A DNA stretch of 19,735 bases, taken from NCBI GenBank assembly GCA_001787455.1, contig MFXA01000009.1, positions 1-19,735 of the forward strand, in the 5' to 3' direction. This DNA is from Candidatus Peregrinibacteria bacterium RIFCSPLOWO2_01_FULL_39_12. GTDB lineage: Bacteria; Patescibacteriota; Gracilibacteria; UBA1369; LOWO2-01-FULL-3. Numbering within the stretch: the stretch's first letter is position 1; the number at the start of each line of letters is the position of its first letter. A program made the position numbers and the translations under genes. Under the pieces are notes generated by a model. That model saw only the letters and a list, made by a program, of their open reading frames with translations. It ran no database searches and was not told the DNA's origin. Below are positions 7,550-15,918 of the stretch, in pieces.

Positions 7550-7807
7550 ATGGCGGAAGTTGTTATTTATACAAAGTCTTATTGTCCTTTTTCACTGGAA
7601 TGTAAAAAGTTTTTTAAGGAGAAAAATGTTGAGTTCGAGGAAAAAGAAGTTGTTGATGATAATCCTTTGGGAAACGAAATGATAGCAAAATCCGGCGGCA
7701 GGACGGATACTCCGCAAGTTTTTATAAATGGACACCATATCGGAAGTTTTGACGATGTAAAAGCACTTGAGGCCCAAGGGGAGCTTTCTAAGATGCTAAA
7801 TTTATAA
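7550..7807 (+). CDS. Glutaredoxin with a single-cysteine CPFS active site
   Basis: An 85-residue thioredoxin-fold protein of the class I glutaredoxin size. The active-site segment YTKSYCPFSLECKKFF (7-22) has Cys12 but Ser where the second catalytic cysteine of CPYC normally is. Cys18 lies six residues further on. The glutathione-site motif DTPQVFINGHHIGSFDD (53-69) is intact. Dithiol glutaredoxins reduce protein disulphides; one-cysteine forms act on glutathione mixed disulphides or carry Fe-S clusters, the latter usually with CGFS. Here either deglutathionylation or a Cys12-Cys18 pair is possible. The gene is one base from the following CapA-type gene, so the two are co-transcribed and probably translationally coupled. 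No ribosome-binding motif is seen. Confidence 0.93.
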   Translation: MAEVVIYTKSYCPFSLECKKFFKEKNVEFEEKEVVDDNPLGNEMIAKSGGRTDTPQVFINGHHIGSFDDVKALEAQGELSKMLNL

Positions 7808-7808
7808 T

Positions 7809-9581
7809 ATGAATAAGTTGGTGACTTTGCTTGGATTGGTTGTTGCTTCTTTAGTTATTTTTCGCTTCCATACCGGTCAATATAACCTTAATGATGCTTT
7901 TAAAGTTATTGATTTGGAGGATGAGGCGGAAAATGCGGAGAACGGAAAAGAAAGTGATGTAATTATAGATAATGTTATTTCAGCCGATGAGAGTAAAATT
8001 TATGGAGCGGTGGTTAATCCTAAACTTGGCGATAAAGCGTTAAAAAAAATCTTATCCGAAGTCTTGGATAATTCTTACGGAGGGACAGTAGTTGTTATTG
8101 CCGAAAATCCGTCGCTTAGAGGCGCAAGCGATATAAGCGCGGTATCTTCTTTTGATGGAGAACAACTTGGAGATATTACGATAGATCAAAATTTATTATC
8201 CGAATTGACTTCAAATGATGATTTGGAAATCGGTGTTTTTAAACGTGTTTTTAAAGAGGGTGCCACTGTAAAAAAAGTTTTGTCGTTAATACGTGAAACA
8301 TCTCCACAAAAAAAAAGTTTACCAATTTTGCTTAAAGACAGTGCCGATAAGGATGCCCTTATTGCCCTTTCCAAAAAACTTTCAAAACATGACAATTTAA
8401 TTATCATTTCTTTAAGTACTTTTAACGATGTTCCATTTCACAATGAATTTAAGCGGGAGGTTTTAAATAATTTTGACCCTGAAGGAGCTTTGCAGTTGGA
8501 CGTTTCGAGTAGCCCCTCTGTTTATGTCCTTATGAATTATTTGGAAGATGTTGGCGCAAAAAAAATGCAAATATATGAGAATGATTCGGGCGGATCCATC
8601 CTTACTTTCCATGAAGGGAAATCAAATGAATCCGACCGCGACCTTACGATTTTAGCTTTTGGGGATATTATGCTTGGCCGCTATGTAAGAGTTTTGATGG
8701 ATTTATACGGAGCTAATTATATTTTTGAAAATATCAGAGGGCAGGAAGGGCAATTTTTCAAAGGTTCGGATGTTGTTTTCGGGAATCTTGAAGGACCAAT
8801 AAAAGGTACAGGTAGCAAGGGCGGGAAATCGCTGGTATTTTCTTTTAATGAAGACATTGTCGGCTTGCTTAAAAAACATGGATTTAACTTGGTTTCAATC
8901 GCCAATAATCATGCTATGGATCAAGGAGCAAGCGGCAGGGAAAGTACCGTTTCCGCTTTGGATAATGGGGGGCTTCCGTGGTGCGGTCATCCGAGCGAAG
9001 TTGATTCGAATAGCGTTTATTATGGCAATGTGCTGGATAAAAAATATGCTTTTGTTTGTTTCCAGGATGTAACTTCCAAACTTGATGATGCCTCAGCCGT
9101 TCAAATGATTTCAAATATTCGTCCGAATGTGGATTATTTGATTGTTTCCGTTCATTGGGGATATGAATATAAACATAAAGCGGATTTCAGGACGCAAATT
9201 GAGCCAGGCAAGGCTTTTATAGATGCCGGCGCCGATTTTGTGATCGGACATCATCCGCATGTCGTTCAGAATTTTGAAGTATATAAAGGCAAAGTTATTT
9301 TTTATTCGCTTGGAAATTTTGTGTTTGATCAGTATTGGTCAAATGATACGCAGGAAGAATTGGCGATTGGGATTGTTTTGGATGACGAGGCCGATTATGA
9401 AGCTAATTTACGTACAAAAGTTTATTTGTTCCCGATGAAGAGTGAAAGATCTAAATCCAGGCTTTTAAACAGTACCGAATATTCCAAGTGGATTGAAAAA
9501 TTTATTTCGTACGGAGATTATCCTGAAAATTTAAAAGACCAATTGAGGAACGGCGTAATTGAAATAAACTCCGAATTTTAG
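7809..9581 (+). CDS. Membrane-anchored CapA-family metallophosphatase with an N-terminal Memo-like domain
   Basis: Residues 2-19 form a signal anchor. The C-terminal domain (about 278-545) is the CapA/PgsA calcineurin-like fold linked to poly-gamma-glutamate capsule synthesis. It shows FGDIMLGR (284-291), GNLEGP (325-330), ANNHAMDQG (365-373), SVHWGYE (447-453), GHHPH (480-484) and SLGNFVFDQ (500-508), so the metal-binding set looks intact. The 590 residues exceed a plain CapA. Residues about 60-265 follow the layout of Memo/AmmeMemoRadiSam protein B: strands, a stretch near 115-130 like the Memo TPLG...D segment, then a region near 200-210 like its SxDFSH segment. The expected metal-binding histidines are replaced. 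That domain call is inference. The neighbouring glutaredoxin gene is coupled. The substrate is unknown, and no capBC genes are present. Confidence 0.87.
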   Translation: MNKLVTLLGLVVASLVIFRFHTGQYNLNDAFKVIDLEDEAENAENGKESDVIIDNVISADESKIYGAVVNPKLGDKALKKILSEVLDNSYGGTVVVIAENPSLRGASDISAVSSFDGEQLGDITIDQNLLSELTSNDDLEIGVFKRVFKEGATVKKVLSLIRETSPQKKSLPILLKDSADKDALIALSKKLSKHDNLIIISLSTFNDVPFHNEFKREVLNNFDPEGALQLDVSSSPSVYVLMNYLEDVGAKKMQIYENDSGGSILTFHEGKSNESDRDLTILAFGDIMLGRYVRVLMDLYGANYIFENIRGQEGQFFKGSDVVFGNLEGPIKGTGSKGGKSLVFSFNEDIVGLLKKHGFNLVSIANNHAMDQGASGRESTVSALDNGGLPWCGHPSEVDSNSVYYGNVLDKKYAFVCFQDVTSKLDDASAVQMISNIRPNVDYLIVSVHWGYEYKHKADFRTQIEPGKAFIDAGADFVIGHHPHVVQNFEVYKGKVIFYSLGNFVFDQYWSNDTQEELAIGIVLDDEADYEANLRTKVYLFPMKSERSKSRLLNSTEYSKWIEKFISYGDYPENLKDQLRNGVIEINSEF

Positions 9582-9587
9582 TATAAT
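9559..9587 (+). promoter_or_regulatory. Promoter of the beta-CASP nuclease gene
   Basis: TTGAAA (9559-9564), a 17-base spacer and TATAAT (9582-9587): near consensus. The -35 box is inside the last codons of the CapA-type gene and the -10 box directly follows its stop codon. The predicted start near 9594 gives a leader of about 37 bases; AGAGG at 9596-9600 is too far from the ATG to be a ribosome-binding site. Confidence 0.75.
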
Positions 9588-9630
9588 TCTTGTAAAGAGG
9601 GCGAAAAAAAAGTTAATTAACTACTGCAAA

Positions 9631-11037
9631 ATGAAGATTAAATTCGCCGGCGCAGCCGGCGAGGTAACCGGGTCGAAGCATTTAATTACTTTCAACAACA
9701 AAAAAATACTTCTGGATTGCGGAATGTTTCAGGGGAAACGCAAGGAGTCCGATGAAAAGAACCGCACTTTTCAGTTTGATCCCAAGGAAGTTGACTGTGT
9801 AATCCTTTCACATGCGCACATGGATCATAGCGGAGATTTGCCGATTTTAGTCAAACAAGGATTTAAAGGTTCGATTTTTTGTACGCATGCAACCCGTGAT
9901 GTATGCAATTACATGCTTTGCGACAGCGCATTTATACAGGAAAAAGAAACCGAATGGCTGATAAAACATAAAAAATTTACCGATCATGAGATCCCGGAAC
10001 CTTTGTATACGATGAAAGATGCCGAAAAAACTTTAAAACTGTTTCAATCCATTGATTATGAACAAAGTTTTGTTGTTGAGGATGGAGTTGTTGCATCTTT
10101 TTATGATGCCGGACATATTTTAGGATCTTCTCTTATCCACTTGGTTTTGTATGACAAAAAAACGAAGAAACATTTAAGACTTTGTTTTACCGGCGATCTT
10201 GGAAGAAGGGGGCTTCCGCTTTTGCGCGATCCCCAGCCTATTCCTGAAGCCGAAATCCTTATTTCGGAATGCACTTACGGGAACCGTCTTCACCCCGCTT
10301 TAAATACAATCGAGCATGATCTTTCCATCGTTATAAATGAAGTATGCAAAAAAGGAGGGAAGCTTATTATTCCGGCGTTTGCCCTCGAGCGCGCACAGGA
10401 AATTGTTTATCATTTAAATATTTTGAGATCAAAAGATCTTATTCCTTCAATTCCAATGTATGTGGACAGCCCTCTCGCAGGGAATATAACCGAAGTTTTC
10501 CGTAGCCATCCGGAATGTTTCGATCAAAAAACTTTTGAAGAATTTTTACAACATGGCGATAATCCGTTTGGGTTCAGCGATTTGAAGTATACCCGCGATG
10601 TTGAGGAATCAAAATCTTTGAACGAAAAAAGAGGACCTATGATAATTATTTCCGCATCAGGCATGTGCGAGCATGGCAGAATTTTACATCATCTGAAAAA
10701 CAATATTGAAAGTGAAAAAAACACTGTTTTAATTGTGGGATATCAAGCCGAACACACATTAGGCAGAAAGCTTGTTAAAGGGCAAAAACAAGTAAATATC
10801 CTTGGAGATTCTTACCGTGTGAAGGCAAGTGTTTATGTGATGGATGCTTTTTCCGCGCATGCGGACAGAAGCGATCTTTTGGACTATATCGGAAGAGTGA
10901 AGGGGGTAAAAAAAATCTTCCTTGTACACGGCGAGCAAATACAATTAAACGCGTTTTCGTCCGCGTTGGCTGAAAACTGTTATAAAGATGTGTATATTCC
11001 AAAATATGGGGAGGAGATCGAGATTCCGTTTGAGTAA
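9631..11037 (+). CDS. Metallo-beta-lactamase / beta-CASP RNA-processing nuclease
   Basis: Members of this family are zinc-dependent RNA endo- or exonucleases related to CPSF-73 and archaeal/bacterial MBL-fold RNA hydrolases. The metal-binding set is complete: HAHMDH (61-66), AGHILGSS (160-167, His162) and TGDLGR (187-192, Asp189). Beta-CASP motifs follow: motif A ECTYG (213-217), PAFALERAQE (248-257), DSPLA (279-283), SASGMCEHGR (341-350), GYQAEHTLGR (370-379), motif B FSAHADR (407-413) and motif C LVHGE (431-435). At 468 residues it is the YsiM/CPSF-type length without the RNase J C-terminal domain. It has its own strong promoter and ends one base from the malic enzyme stop on the other strand. 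The precise RNA substrate cannot be read from the sequence. Confidence 0.95.
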   Translation: MKIKFAGAAGEVTGSKHLITFNNKKILLDCGMFQGKRKESDEKNRTFQFDPKEVDCVILSHAHMDHSGDLPILVKQGFKGSIFCTHATRDVCNYMLCDSAFIQEKETEWLIKHKKFTDHEIPEPLYTMKDAEKTLKLFQSIDYEQSFVVEDGVVASFYDAGHILGSSLIHLVLYDKKTKKHLRLCFTGDLGRRGLPLLRDPQPIPEAEILISECTYGNRLHPALNTIEHDLSIVINEVCKKGGKLIIPAFALERAQEIVYHLNILRSKDLIPSIPMYVDSPLAGNITEVFRSHPECFDQKTFEEFLQHGDNPFGFSDLKYTRDVEESKSLNEKRGPMIIISASGMCEHGRILHHLKNNIESEKNTVLIVGYQAEHTLGRKLVKGQKQVNILGDSYRVKASVYVMDAFSAHADRSDLLDYIGRVKGVKKIFLVHGEQIQLNAFSSALAENCYKDVYIPKYGEEIEIPFE

Positions 11038-11038
11038 T

Positions 11039-12373
11039 TCACTTCCAGTTAGCTAAAATTCTTTTGAATACTGATTTTTCGTATGCTTCTAAATTCGCTA
11101 TTTTCACCTGTGCGACTTTGGTTTCCATTGCCGCTTTTGCAACCATTCTTGCAACTCGCGGAACAACCCTTAAATCGAATTGTTTCGGCACTATGTAGAA
11201 TTTATTTAAAGATGATGGGCTTGAAAATATTTTTGCTTCTTTCGGATAAGCTTTTTTAAGAATTTTTAAAATCTTTCCGCTTGCCGGTTCGTTAACAAGT
11301 TCGGCTATAGCTTTCGATGCCGCTATTTGCATTGCCATATTTATGGTTTTTGCACGAACATCCAAGGCTCCCCTAAAAATTCCTGGGAAGCCAAGGGAAT
11401 TGTTTATTTGATTCTGAAAATCGCTTCTTCCAGTGGCCACAATGTAAGCCCCCGCAGAGAAAGCATCTTTAGGCATTATTTCCGGAATCGGATTTGCCGC
11501 GGCAAAAATTATTGGCGACTTGTTCATGTTTTTTATCATTTCCGGCTTTAATACTCCCGCGGCCGAGACTCCAATAAATACATCGGCATTTTTAAGAGCT
11601 TCCCCAAGGCCTATCGAGTTAGGAGTCGCTTGTTGCGCAAAATTTCGCTTTTCATCATTTATGTCATCTCTGGAATTAACCACCAATCCTTTGCTGTCGC
11701 ATAAAAATATTTGTTTTTTAGATACTTTGTACTCGAGAAGAAGTTTTGCAATCGCTATTCCAGCCGCTCCCGCTCCGCTCATCACAATTTTTATATTTTC
11801 AAATTTCTTGCAGGCAAGTTTCAAGGCGTTTGTTAATGCCGCTGTCACAACTATCGCAGTGCCTTTTTGATCGTCATGAAAAACAGGGATACCCATTTCC
11901 CCGCTCAGTTTTTCCTGCAAATCAAAACATGTCGGCGCCGCGATATCCTCCAAATTTATTCCTCCAAATGAAGGTTCCATCGCCTTAATTGTCGAAACAA
12001 AATAATTTAAATAATCGTCGCCTGTCCCACCACCCAAATTTAAACAAATCGGATAAGCATCTATATCCGCGAATTTTTTAAAAAGGACTGATTTTCCCTC
12101 CATTACAGGCAAGGCGGCCAGCGGTCCTATTTTACCAAGTCCTAAAACAGCCGTTCCGTCCGTGATAATCGCCACGCTGTTTCCGCGATTTGTGTATGAA
12201 AAAACTTTTTCTTTGTCTTTGGATATTTCAATACACGGTTCAGCTACGCCCGGAGTGTAAGCCAAGGTTAAATCCTTCTGTGTTTTGACAGGTTTTGAAG
12301 AAGTGATTTTAAGCTTACCTTGCGGAAAGGAAGAGTGATATCTCAAGGATTCTTTGCGTAAATCGAATGTCAT
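11039..12373 (-). CDS. NAD(P)-dependent malic enzyme
   Basis: The enzyme oxidatively decarboxylates malate to pyruvate and makes NAD(P)H. The N-terminal signature is present: LAYTPGVAEPC with Tyr39, then GNSVAIITDGTAVLGLG (65-80) and MEGKSVLFKKFADIDAYP (91-108). So are the metal/substrate residues of NLEDIAAP (140-147) and FHDDQKGTAIV (165-175), the dinucleotide-binding GAGAAG (200-205) and AANPIPEIMP (292-301). At 444 residues it matches the short bacterial type (YtsJ-like) and lacks the phosphotransacetylase domain of MaeB. Cofactor preference is not clear from sequence. The start is 3 bases after the purA stop, so both come from the purA promoter. In a small anaerobic genome it would link malate to pyruvate and redox supply. 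Confidence 0.95.
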   Translation of the reverse strand: MTFDLRKESLRYHSSFPQGKLKITSSKPVKTQKDLTLAYTPGVAEPCIEISKDKEKVFSYTNRGNSVAIITDGTAVLGLGKIGPLAALPVMEGKSVLFKKFADIDAYPICLNLGGGTGDDYLNYFVSTIKAMEPSFGGINLEDIAAPTCFDLQEKLSGEMGIPVFHDDQKGTAIVVTAALTNALKLACKKFENIKIVMSGAGAAGIAIAKLLLEYKVSKKQIFLCDSKGLVVNSRDDINDEKRNFAQQATPNSIGLGEALKNADVFIGVSAAGVLKPEMIKNMNKSPIIFAAANPIPEIMPKDAFSAGAYIVATGRSDFQNQINNSLGFPGIFRGALDVRAKTINMAMQIAASKAIAELVNEPASGKILKILKKAYPKEAKIFSSPSSLNKFYIVPKQFDLRVVPRVARMVAKAAMETKVAQVKIANLEAYEKSVFKRILANWK

Positions 12374-12376
12374 AAT

Positions 12377-13795
12377 TTATTTAATGATAAACTGGTCTCT
12401 TTTCGGACCCACTCCAAGCCCTGCAATTTTGCATCCGCAAAATCTTTCAATAAATTTTGCTAAATCTTTTAAAGATTCTGGAAGTTTTTCAAATTTCCTA
12501 ATCTTTGAAATGTCATAATTAAATCCTTCTTTATATTCTATTTCCGGTTTTACTTTATAGTATGTATCGGAAGATCCCGGCACGTAATCAATTTTTTTAC
12601 CTCCAAGCCTATATGACACAACCAAAGGGATTTTTCTGTATTTTGTCCGGCTGTACTCATTTAGAAGATCGCATTTATTTATTACAAGATCATTTACGCC
12701 GTTTAATTTTATCGCATATGAAAGCTGTACCAAATCAAACATTCCCACTCTTCGCGGACGTTTTGTAACCGTTCCATATTCACCCGATAAAATTCTCAAA
12801 GCTATTCCAATTTTAAAATCATCGCTTGATTTAATGAAATCTGAAACATTGTATTTTTTTTCAACTTCTTGATTGTATTTTATTCCCTCATCCGCCATGC
12901 AGTATTCTTCCGATTTTTTGCCTCCCATTTCCGATGCAAATGGACCGTTTCCAACGCGTGACATTATCGCTTTGGCAATGCCTATTGTTTTTCTGTAATA
13001 ATTTATAGAAAGATCTCCGCCGACAAACGCAGAAGAAGCGATTGTGGAACTGGAAGTCACATATGGAACGGATCCCTTTGTTACATCCAGCATTACCGAT
13101 TGTGCGCCTTCAAAAAGAACTTTTGCTCCTTTTTCCACTTTTTTTTGAAGAAATAGAGTGTCGGTTTCTATGTATTTTTTAATCAATCTGAATGCAGAGG
13201 AAAGATTTTTAATCTGAATTTCAGGATTTTCCGTTTTTAATTTATAGAATTTAGCCGCTTCAATTAAATTATTTTTTATATTTTCAAAATATTTTTTCTC
13301 ATCTTCCAAAAGATCCCCCAACCGGATATTTAAAAGACGATTGCCGTACATCCTAAACGCTTTATCCGCATAACACGGACCAATTCCGTTTTTCGTACTT
13401 CCGACCGTTTTTCCTATTTCCGTATCTACAAGGATGTGATGAGGCTGGACAACACTCGCCTGACAGGAAATTTTAAGGCGATTTTTTAATTTTATTCCAA
13501 GATTCTTAACTTTTTCAATTTCTTTTGCAAGTTTTTCAATATTTACGACGCATCCCGAGCCTATATACAAAATTTTATCTTTATAAAAAATTGCCGAAGG
13601 GATTTGGTTTAATGCAACTTTTACTCCTTCTTTGGTTTCAATTGTATGACCCGCGTTGGCTCCGCCGTTAAAACGGGCAATTACGTCATAATTTTTCGCC
13701 AAAAAATCCACAACTCTCGCTTTCCCTTCATCTCCATATTGAAGACCGATAAGGATGTCTGCGTAGCCTTTTTTTAGGGTTTTATTTGATGTCAT
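12377..13795 (-). CDS. purA: Adenylosuccinate synthetase, divergent form
   Basis: PurA joins IMP and aspartate with GTP to make adenylosuccinate, the first step to AMP. The catalytic Asp22 and His50 are present in GDEGKAR (21-27) and GGANAGHT (44-51). Other family blocks are recognisable: TKNGIGPCYADKAFR (134-148), FEGAQSVMLDVTKG (228-241), GNGPFASEM (282-290), GEYGTVTKRPRRVGMFDLV (348-366), NKCDLL (373-378) and LGVGPKRDQF near the C-terminus. Several strongly conserved positions differ from standard PurA: GKGK is GKAR, and GRGIGPAYEDK is KNGIGPCYADK. At 472 residues it is longer than the usual 425-435, with about ten extra N-terminal residues and some insertions. purB is not in the window. 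It heads an operon with malic enzyme. Confidence 0.92.
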   Translation of the reverse strand: MTSNKTLKKGYADILIGLQYGDEGKARVVDFLAKNYDVIARFNGGANAGHTIETKEGVKVALNQIPSAIFYKDKILYIGSGCVVNIEKLAKEIEKVKNLGIKLKNRLKISCQASVVQPHHILVDTEIGKTVGSTKNGIGPCYADKAFRMYGNRLLNIRLGDLLEDEKKYFENIKNNLIEAAKFYKLKTENPEIQIKNLSSAFRLIKKYIETDTLFLQKKVEKGAKVLFEGAQSVMLDVTKGSVPYVTSSSTIASSAFVGGDLSINYYRKTIGIAKAIMSRVGNGPFASEMGGKKSEEYCMADEGIKYNQEVEKKYNVSDFIKSSDDFKIGIALRILSGEYGTVTKRPRRVGMFDLVQLSYAIKLNGVNDLVINKCDLLNEYSRTKYRKIPLVVSYRLGGKKIDYVPGSSDTYYKVKPEIEYKEGFNYDISKIRKFEKLPESLKDLAKFIERFCGCKIAGLGVGPKRDQFIIK

Positions 13796-13833
13796 TTTTT
13801 TGAAAAAGCATTGCTCAACAAGCCCGCTTAAAA

Positions 13834-13861
13834 ATTATATGATTTAAGGAAGATTGTCCAA
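13834..13861 (-). promoter_or_regulatory. Promoter of purA and malic enzyme
   Basis: On the minus strand TTGGAC (plus 13856-13861), a 16-base spacer and TATAAT (plus 13834-13839). The predicted start near 13827 gives a leader of about 32 bases. That leader holds no ribosome-binding motif and ends in a run of A before the ATG. Confidence 0.65.
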
Positions 13862-13886
13862 TTGAAAAATTTTAATCTCACCGGAT

Positions 13887-13994
13887 ATTGACGCACCGCG
13901 AGAAATGAAGGTTTACCGAGGCGAGATATTCGATGCGATTCGTACCGCCGCCGCTCAAGCTACTCAATCTCCACAGGCGGCAGTTTCATCGTAA
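13887..13994 (+). pseudogene. csrA: Remnant of csrA (carbon storage regulator), C-terminal part only
   Basis: The plus-strand frame from 13887 to the TAA at 13992-13994 reads IDAPREMKVYRGEIFDAI and then an Ala/Gln-rich tail. This matches the conserved C-terminal half of CsrA (GI-x-AP-x-x-h-x-h-x-R-x-E-I-h). Just upstream the frame reads KILISPD and meets a TGA. No MLVLSRKxGE start is found in any frame before it, so the RNA-binding N-terminal strands are missing. The stretch is about 56% GC over 13891-13990, far above both neighbours, which suggests acquired or decaying DNA. An ATG at 13905 could still express a 29-residue peptide. It lies between the purA promoter and the typA stop; it was missed as a gene because of its length. 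Confidence 0.6.
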
Positions 13995-14010
13995 ACAACC
14001 AGTGCTCACC

Positions 14011-15816
14011 TCATTTGCTTTTTCTTTTTTGTCTTATTCTGTCCGTTTCGGATAACATCATTTTTCTTAATCTTACGCTTTTTGGAGTTACTTCAAGATA
14101 TTCGTCGTCTTTCATAATTTCCAAAGCACGTTCCAAATTTAATTCGTTTGGAGGAGTGAGCCTTATCGCTTCGTCGGAACTGGCCGCTCTTGTATTGGTC
14201 AAATGTTTTCCTTTTATCGGGTTTACATTCAAGTCGTTGCCTTTGGAAACATTCCCGATAATCATGCCTTCATAAACCTGAGTGTTTTCTCTTATGTAAA
14301 GAGTTCCGCGATTTTGCAAATTGTATAACGCATAAGACAAAGCTTTTCCGTTTTCTATAGAAATCATTGCTCCCGCTTCGTGGTTTGCGATGTCTCCGGC
14401 ATATGGTTTAAATCCAAGGACTTGAGTGCATAAAATCCCTTCTCCGCGAGTGTCTATTATAAAATCCCCTCTATATCCCAAAAGTCCGCGTGTAGGAATT
14501 TCAAATATTATCCTTGTATGTTTTTGGTTTTGATTTTGTTTCATTTCAGTCATTATTCCTTTTCTTCCGGACATTTTTTCAATTACCGCCCCTGCCATTT
14601 CACTTGGAACATCTATTGTAACTTCTTCAAACGGCTCCAGCGTTTTCCCGTTTTCTTCCTTTAAAATTACATGAGGCCGCGATACTTGGAGTTCATATCC
14701 TTCTCGTCTCATATTTTCAAGTAATATGGCTATATGAAGCTCTCCTCTGCCATCAACTTTATAATATTCGGACAGCGAAAAATCCACGCGCAGACCCACA
14801 TTCACCTCCAATTCTTTTTCCAATCTTTCCCTGATTTGACGATTTGTAATCAACTTTCCTTCCCTGCCAACAAACGGTGAGCTATTAACCAAAAAATTTA
14901 ACGAAATTGTCGGTTCATCAATTTTTATTGCAGGAAGAGGTTTTTGATCTTCATTTGAACAGATTGTTTCTCCAATATATATGTCCGGAAGCCCTGCGAT
15001 CATCACTACATCACCTGCATTCGCCTCAGCAACTTCTTCCCGTTTTATTCCGCGAAACGTGAATATTTTTGCAATTTTTCCTTGTCTCGTTTCTCCCGAA
15101 GGTTTTTTAATAAAAACATTATCCGCCTGGCGTACTTTCCCATTGTAAATTCTTCCAACCGCCAAACGCCCGAGAAAATTATCATATCCGAGATTGAAAG
15201 GCTGAATTTCCAAGGGCTTATTTTGCGCCGATTCTTTCGCTGCCGGTGGTACTTTCTGAAGAATTACGTCAAGCAGTGGAGACAAATCTTTCGATTCATC
15301 TTTTAAATTTATTTTTGCTATTCCAGCTTTTCCATTCGTGTAAACTGTCGTGAAATCCAGCTGTTCATCGGTCGCCCCCAAATCCAAAAATAATTCAAAC
15401 ACCATTTCATGAACAATTTCCGGTCTTGCCGCAGGTTTATCAATTTTATTTATTACAACTATCGGTTTAAGCCCAAGTTCCAGGGATTTTTTTAACACAA
15501 ATTTTGTTTGTGGCATTGGTCCTTCCTGCGCGTCAACAACCAAAAGCACCGAATCAATGGATCTTAAAACACGTTCAACTTCAGAGCCAAAATCGGCATG
15601 CCCCGGAGTATCCACAATATTAATTTTTACGCCTTTATAAAAAACTGATGTGTTTTTTGAATAAATCGTAATCCCGCGTTCCAGTTCCAAATCGTTGCTG
15701 TCCATACTTACACTTACATCTTCTTCAACCATTCCGGTCTGCTTCATCAATTTATCGGTCAAAGTTGTTTTGCCGTGATCTACGTGCGCTATAATTGCTA
15801 TGTTTCTTATTTCCAT
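14011..15816 (-). CDS. typA: Ribosome-associated GTPase TypA/BipA
   Basis: TypA is a translational GTPase of the EF-G/LepA type that binds the 70S ribosome and helps large-subunit assembly and stress adaptation. GTPase motifs are G1 AHVDHGKTT, G2 ELERGITI, G3 DTPGHADFG and G4 NKID. These are followed by the beta-barrel domain, the EF-G-like domains (DGRGELHIAILLENMRREGYE) and the TypA-specific C-terminal domain (GLLGYRGDFIIDTRGEG; LTPPNELNLERALE). I start at 15816 (MEIRNIAIIAHVDHGKTT), giving 601 residues, close to the usual 605-615. An in-frame extension to 15897 would add 27 residues unlike any TypA and would run through intergenic hairpins. A TAGAAT at plus 15919-15924 on the minus strand may be its -10 box. 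Confidence 0.96.
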   Translation of the reverse strand: MEIRNIAIIAHVDHGKTTLTDKLMKQTGMVEEDVSVSMDSNDLELERGITIYSKNTSVFYKGVKINIVDTPGHADFGSEVERVLRSIDSVLLVVDAQEGPMPQTKFVLKKSLELGLKPIVVINKIDKPAARPEIVHEMVFELFLDLGATDEQLDFTTVYTNGKAGIAKINLKDESKDLSPLLDVILQKVPPAAKESAQNKPLEIQPFNLGYDNFLGRLAVGRIYNGKVRQADNVFIKKPSGETRQGKIAKIFTFRGIKREEVAEANAGDVVMIAGLPDIYIGETICSNEDQKPLPAIKIDEPTISLNFLVNSSPFVGREGKLITNRQIRERLEKELEVNVGLRVDFSLSEYYKVDGRGELHIAILLENMRREGYELQVSRPHVILKEENGKTLEPFEEVTIDVPSEMAGAVIEKMSGRKGIMTEMKQNQNQKHTRIIFEIPTRGLLGYRGDFIIDTRGEGILCTQVLGFKPYAGDIANHEAGAMISIENGKALSYALYNLQNRGTLYIRENTQVYEGMIIGNVSKGNDLNVNPIKGKHLTNTRAASSDEAIRLTPPNELNLERALEIMKDDEYLEVTPKSVRLRKMMLSETDRIRQKRKSK

Positions 15817-15830
15817 AAATTTCCAGATGT

Positions 15831-15848
15831 GTTTTGCTGACGCAAAAC
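15831..15848. repeat. GC-capped hairpin upstream of typA
   Basis: Perfect inverted repeat GTTTTGC-TGAC-GCAAAAC, a 7-pair stem with a 4-base loop, lying 14 bases before the typA start on the minus strand. It has the same apical GC/GC closure as the other intergenic hairpins of this window. Confidence 0.6.
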
Positions 15849-15860
15849 TTTGATGGCTAT

Positions 15861-15877
15861 GCCCCGCTAAGCGTGGC
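15861..15877. repeat. GC-capped hairpin, intergenic
   Basis: GCCCCGC-TAA-GCGTGGC, a 7-pair stem with one mismatch (C-T) and a 3-base loop. Its left arm matches that of the hairpin at 1953 (CCCCGC). Confidence 0.5.
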
Positions 15878-15885
15878 TGGGCTAG

Positions 15886-15908
15886 GAAATTTCGCAAAGC
15901 AAAATTTC
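15886..15908. repeat. GC-capped hairpin, intergenic
   Basis: Arms GAAATTTCGC (15886-15895) and GCAAAATTTC (15899-15908) pair with one mismatch around the loop AAA. The sequence closely resembles the hairpin at 19622-19651 (GGAAATTT... and ...AAATTTCC). Confidence 0.55.
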
Positions 15909-15918
15909 TGTGGGTTGC

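Noticed and set aside
13936..13981. GCCGCC ... GGCGGC stem as a typA terminator
   Set aside because: The 25-base-plus loop and missing T-tract make it weak, and the GCC repeats are explained by Ala codons of the csrA remnant.
15817..15897. In-frame 27-residue N-terminal extension of TypA
   Set aside because: TypA proteins start a few residues before the AHVDHGKTT loop, and the extension runs through intergenic hairpins at 15831-15877.
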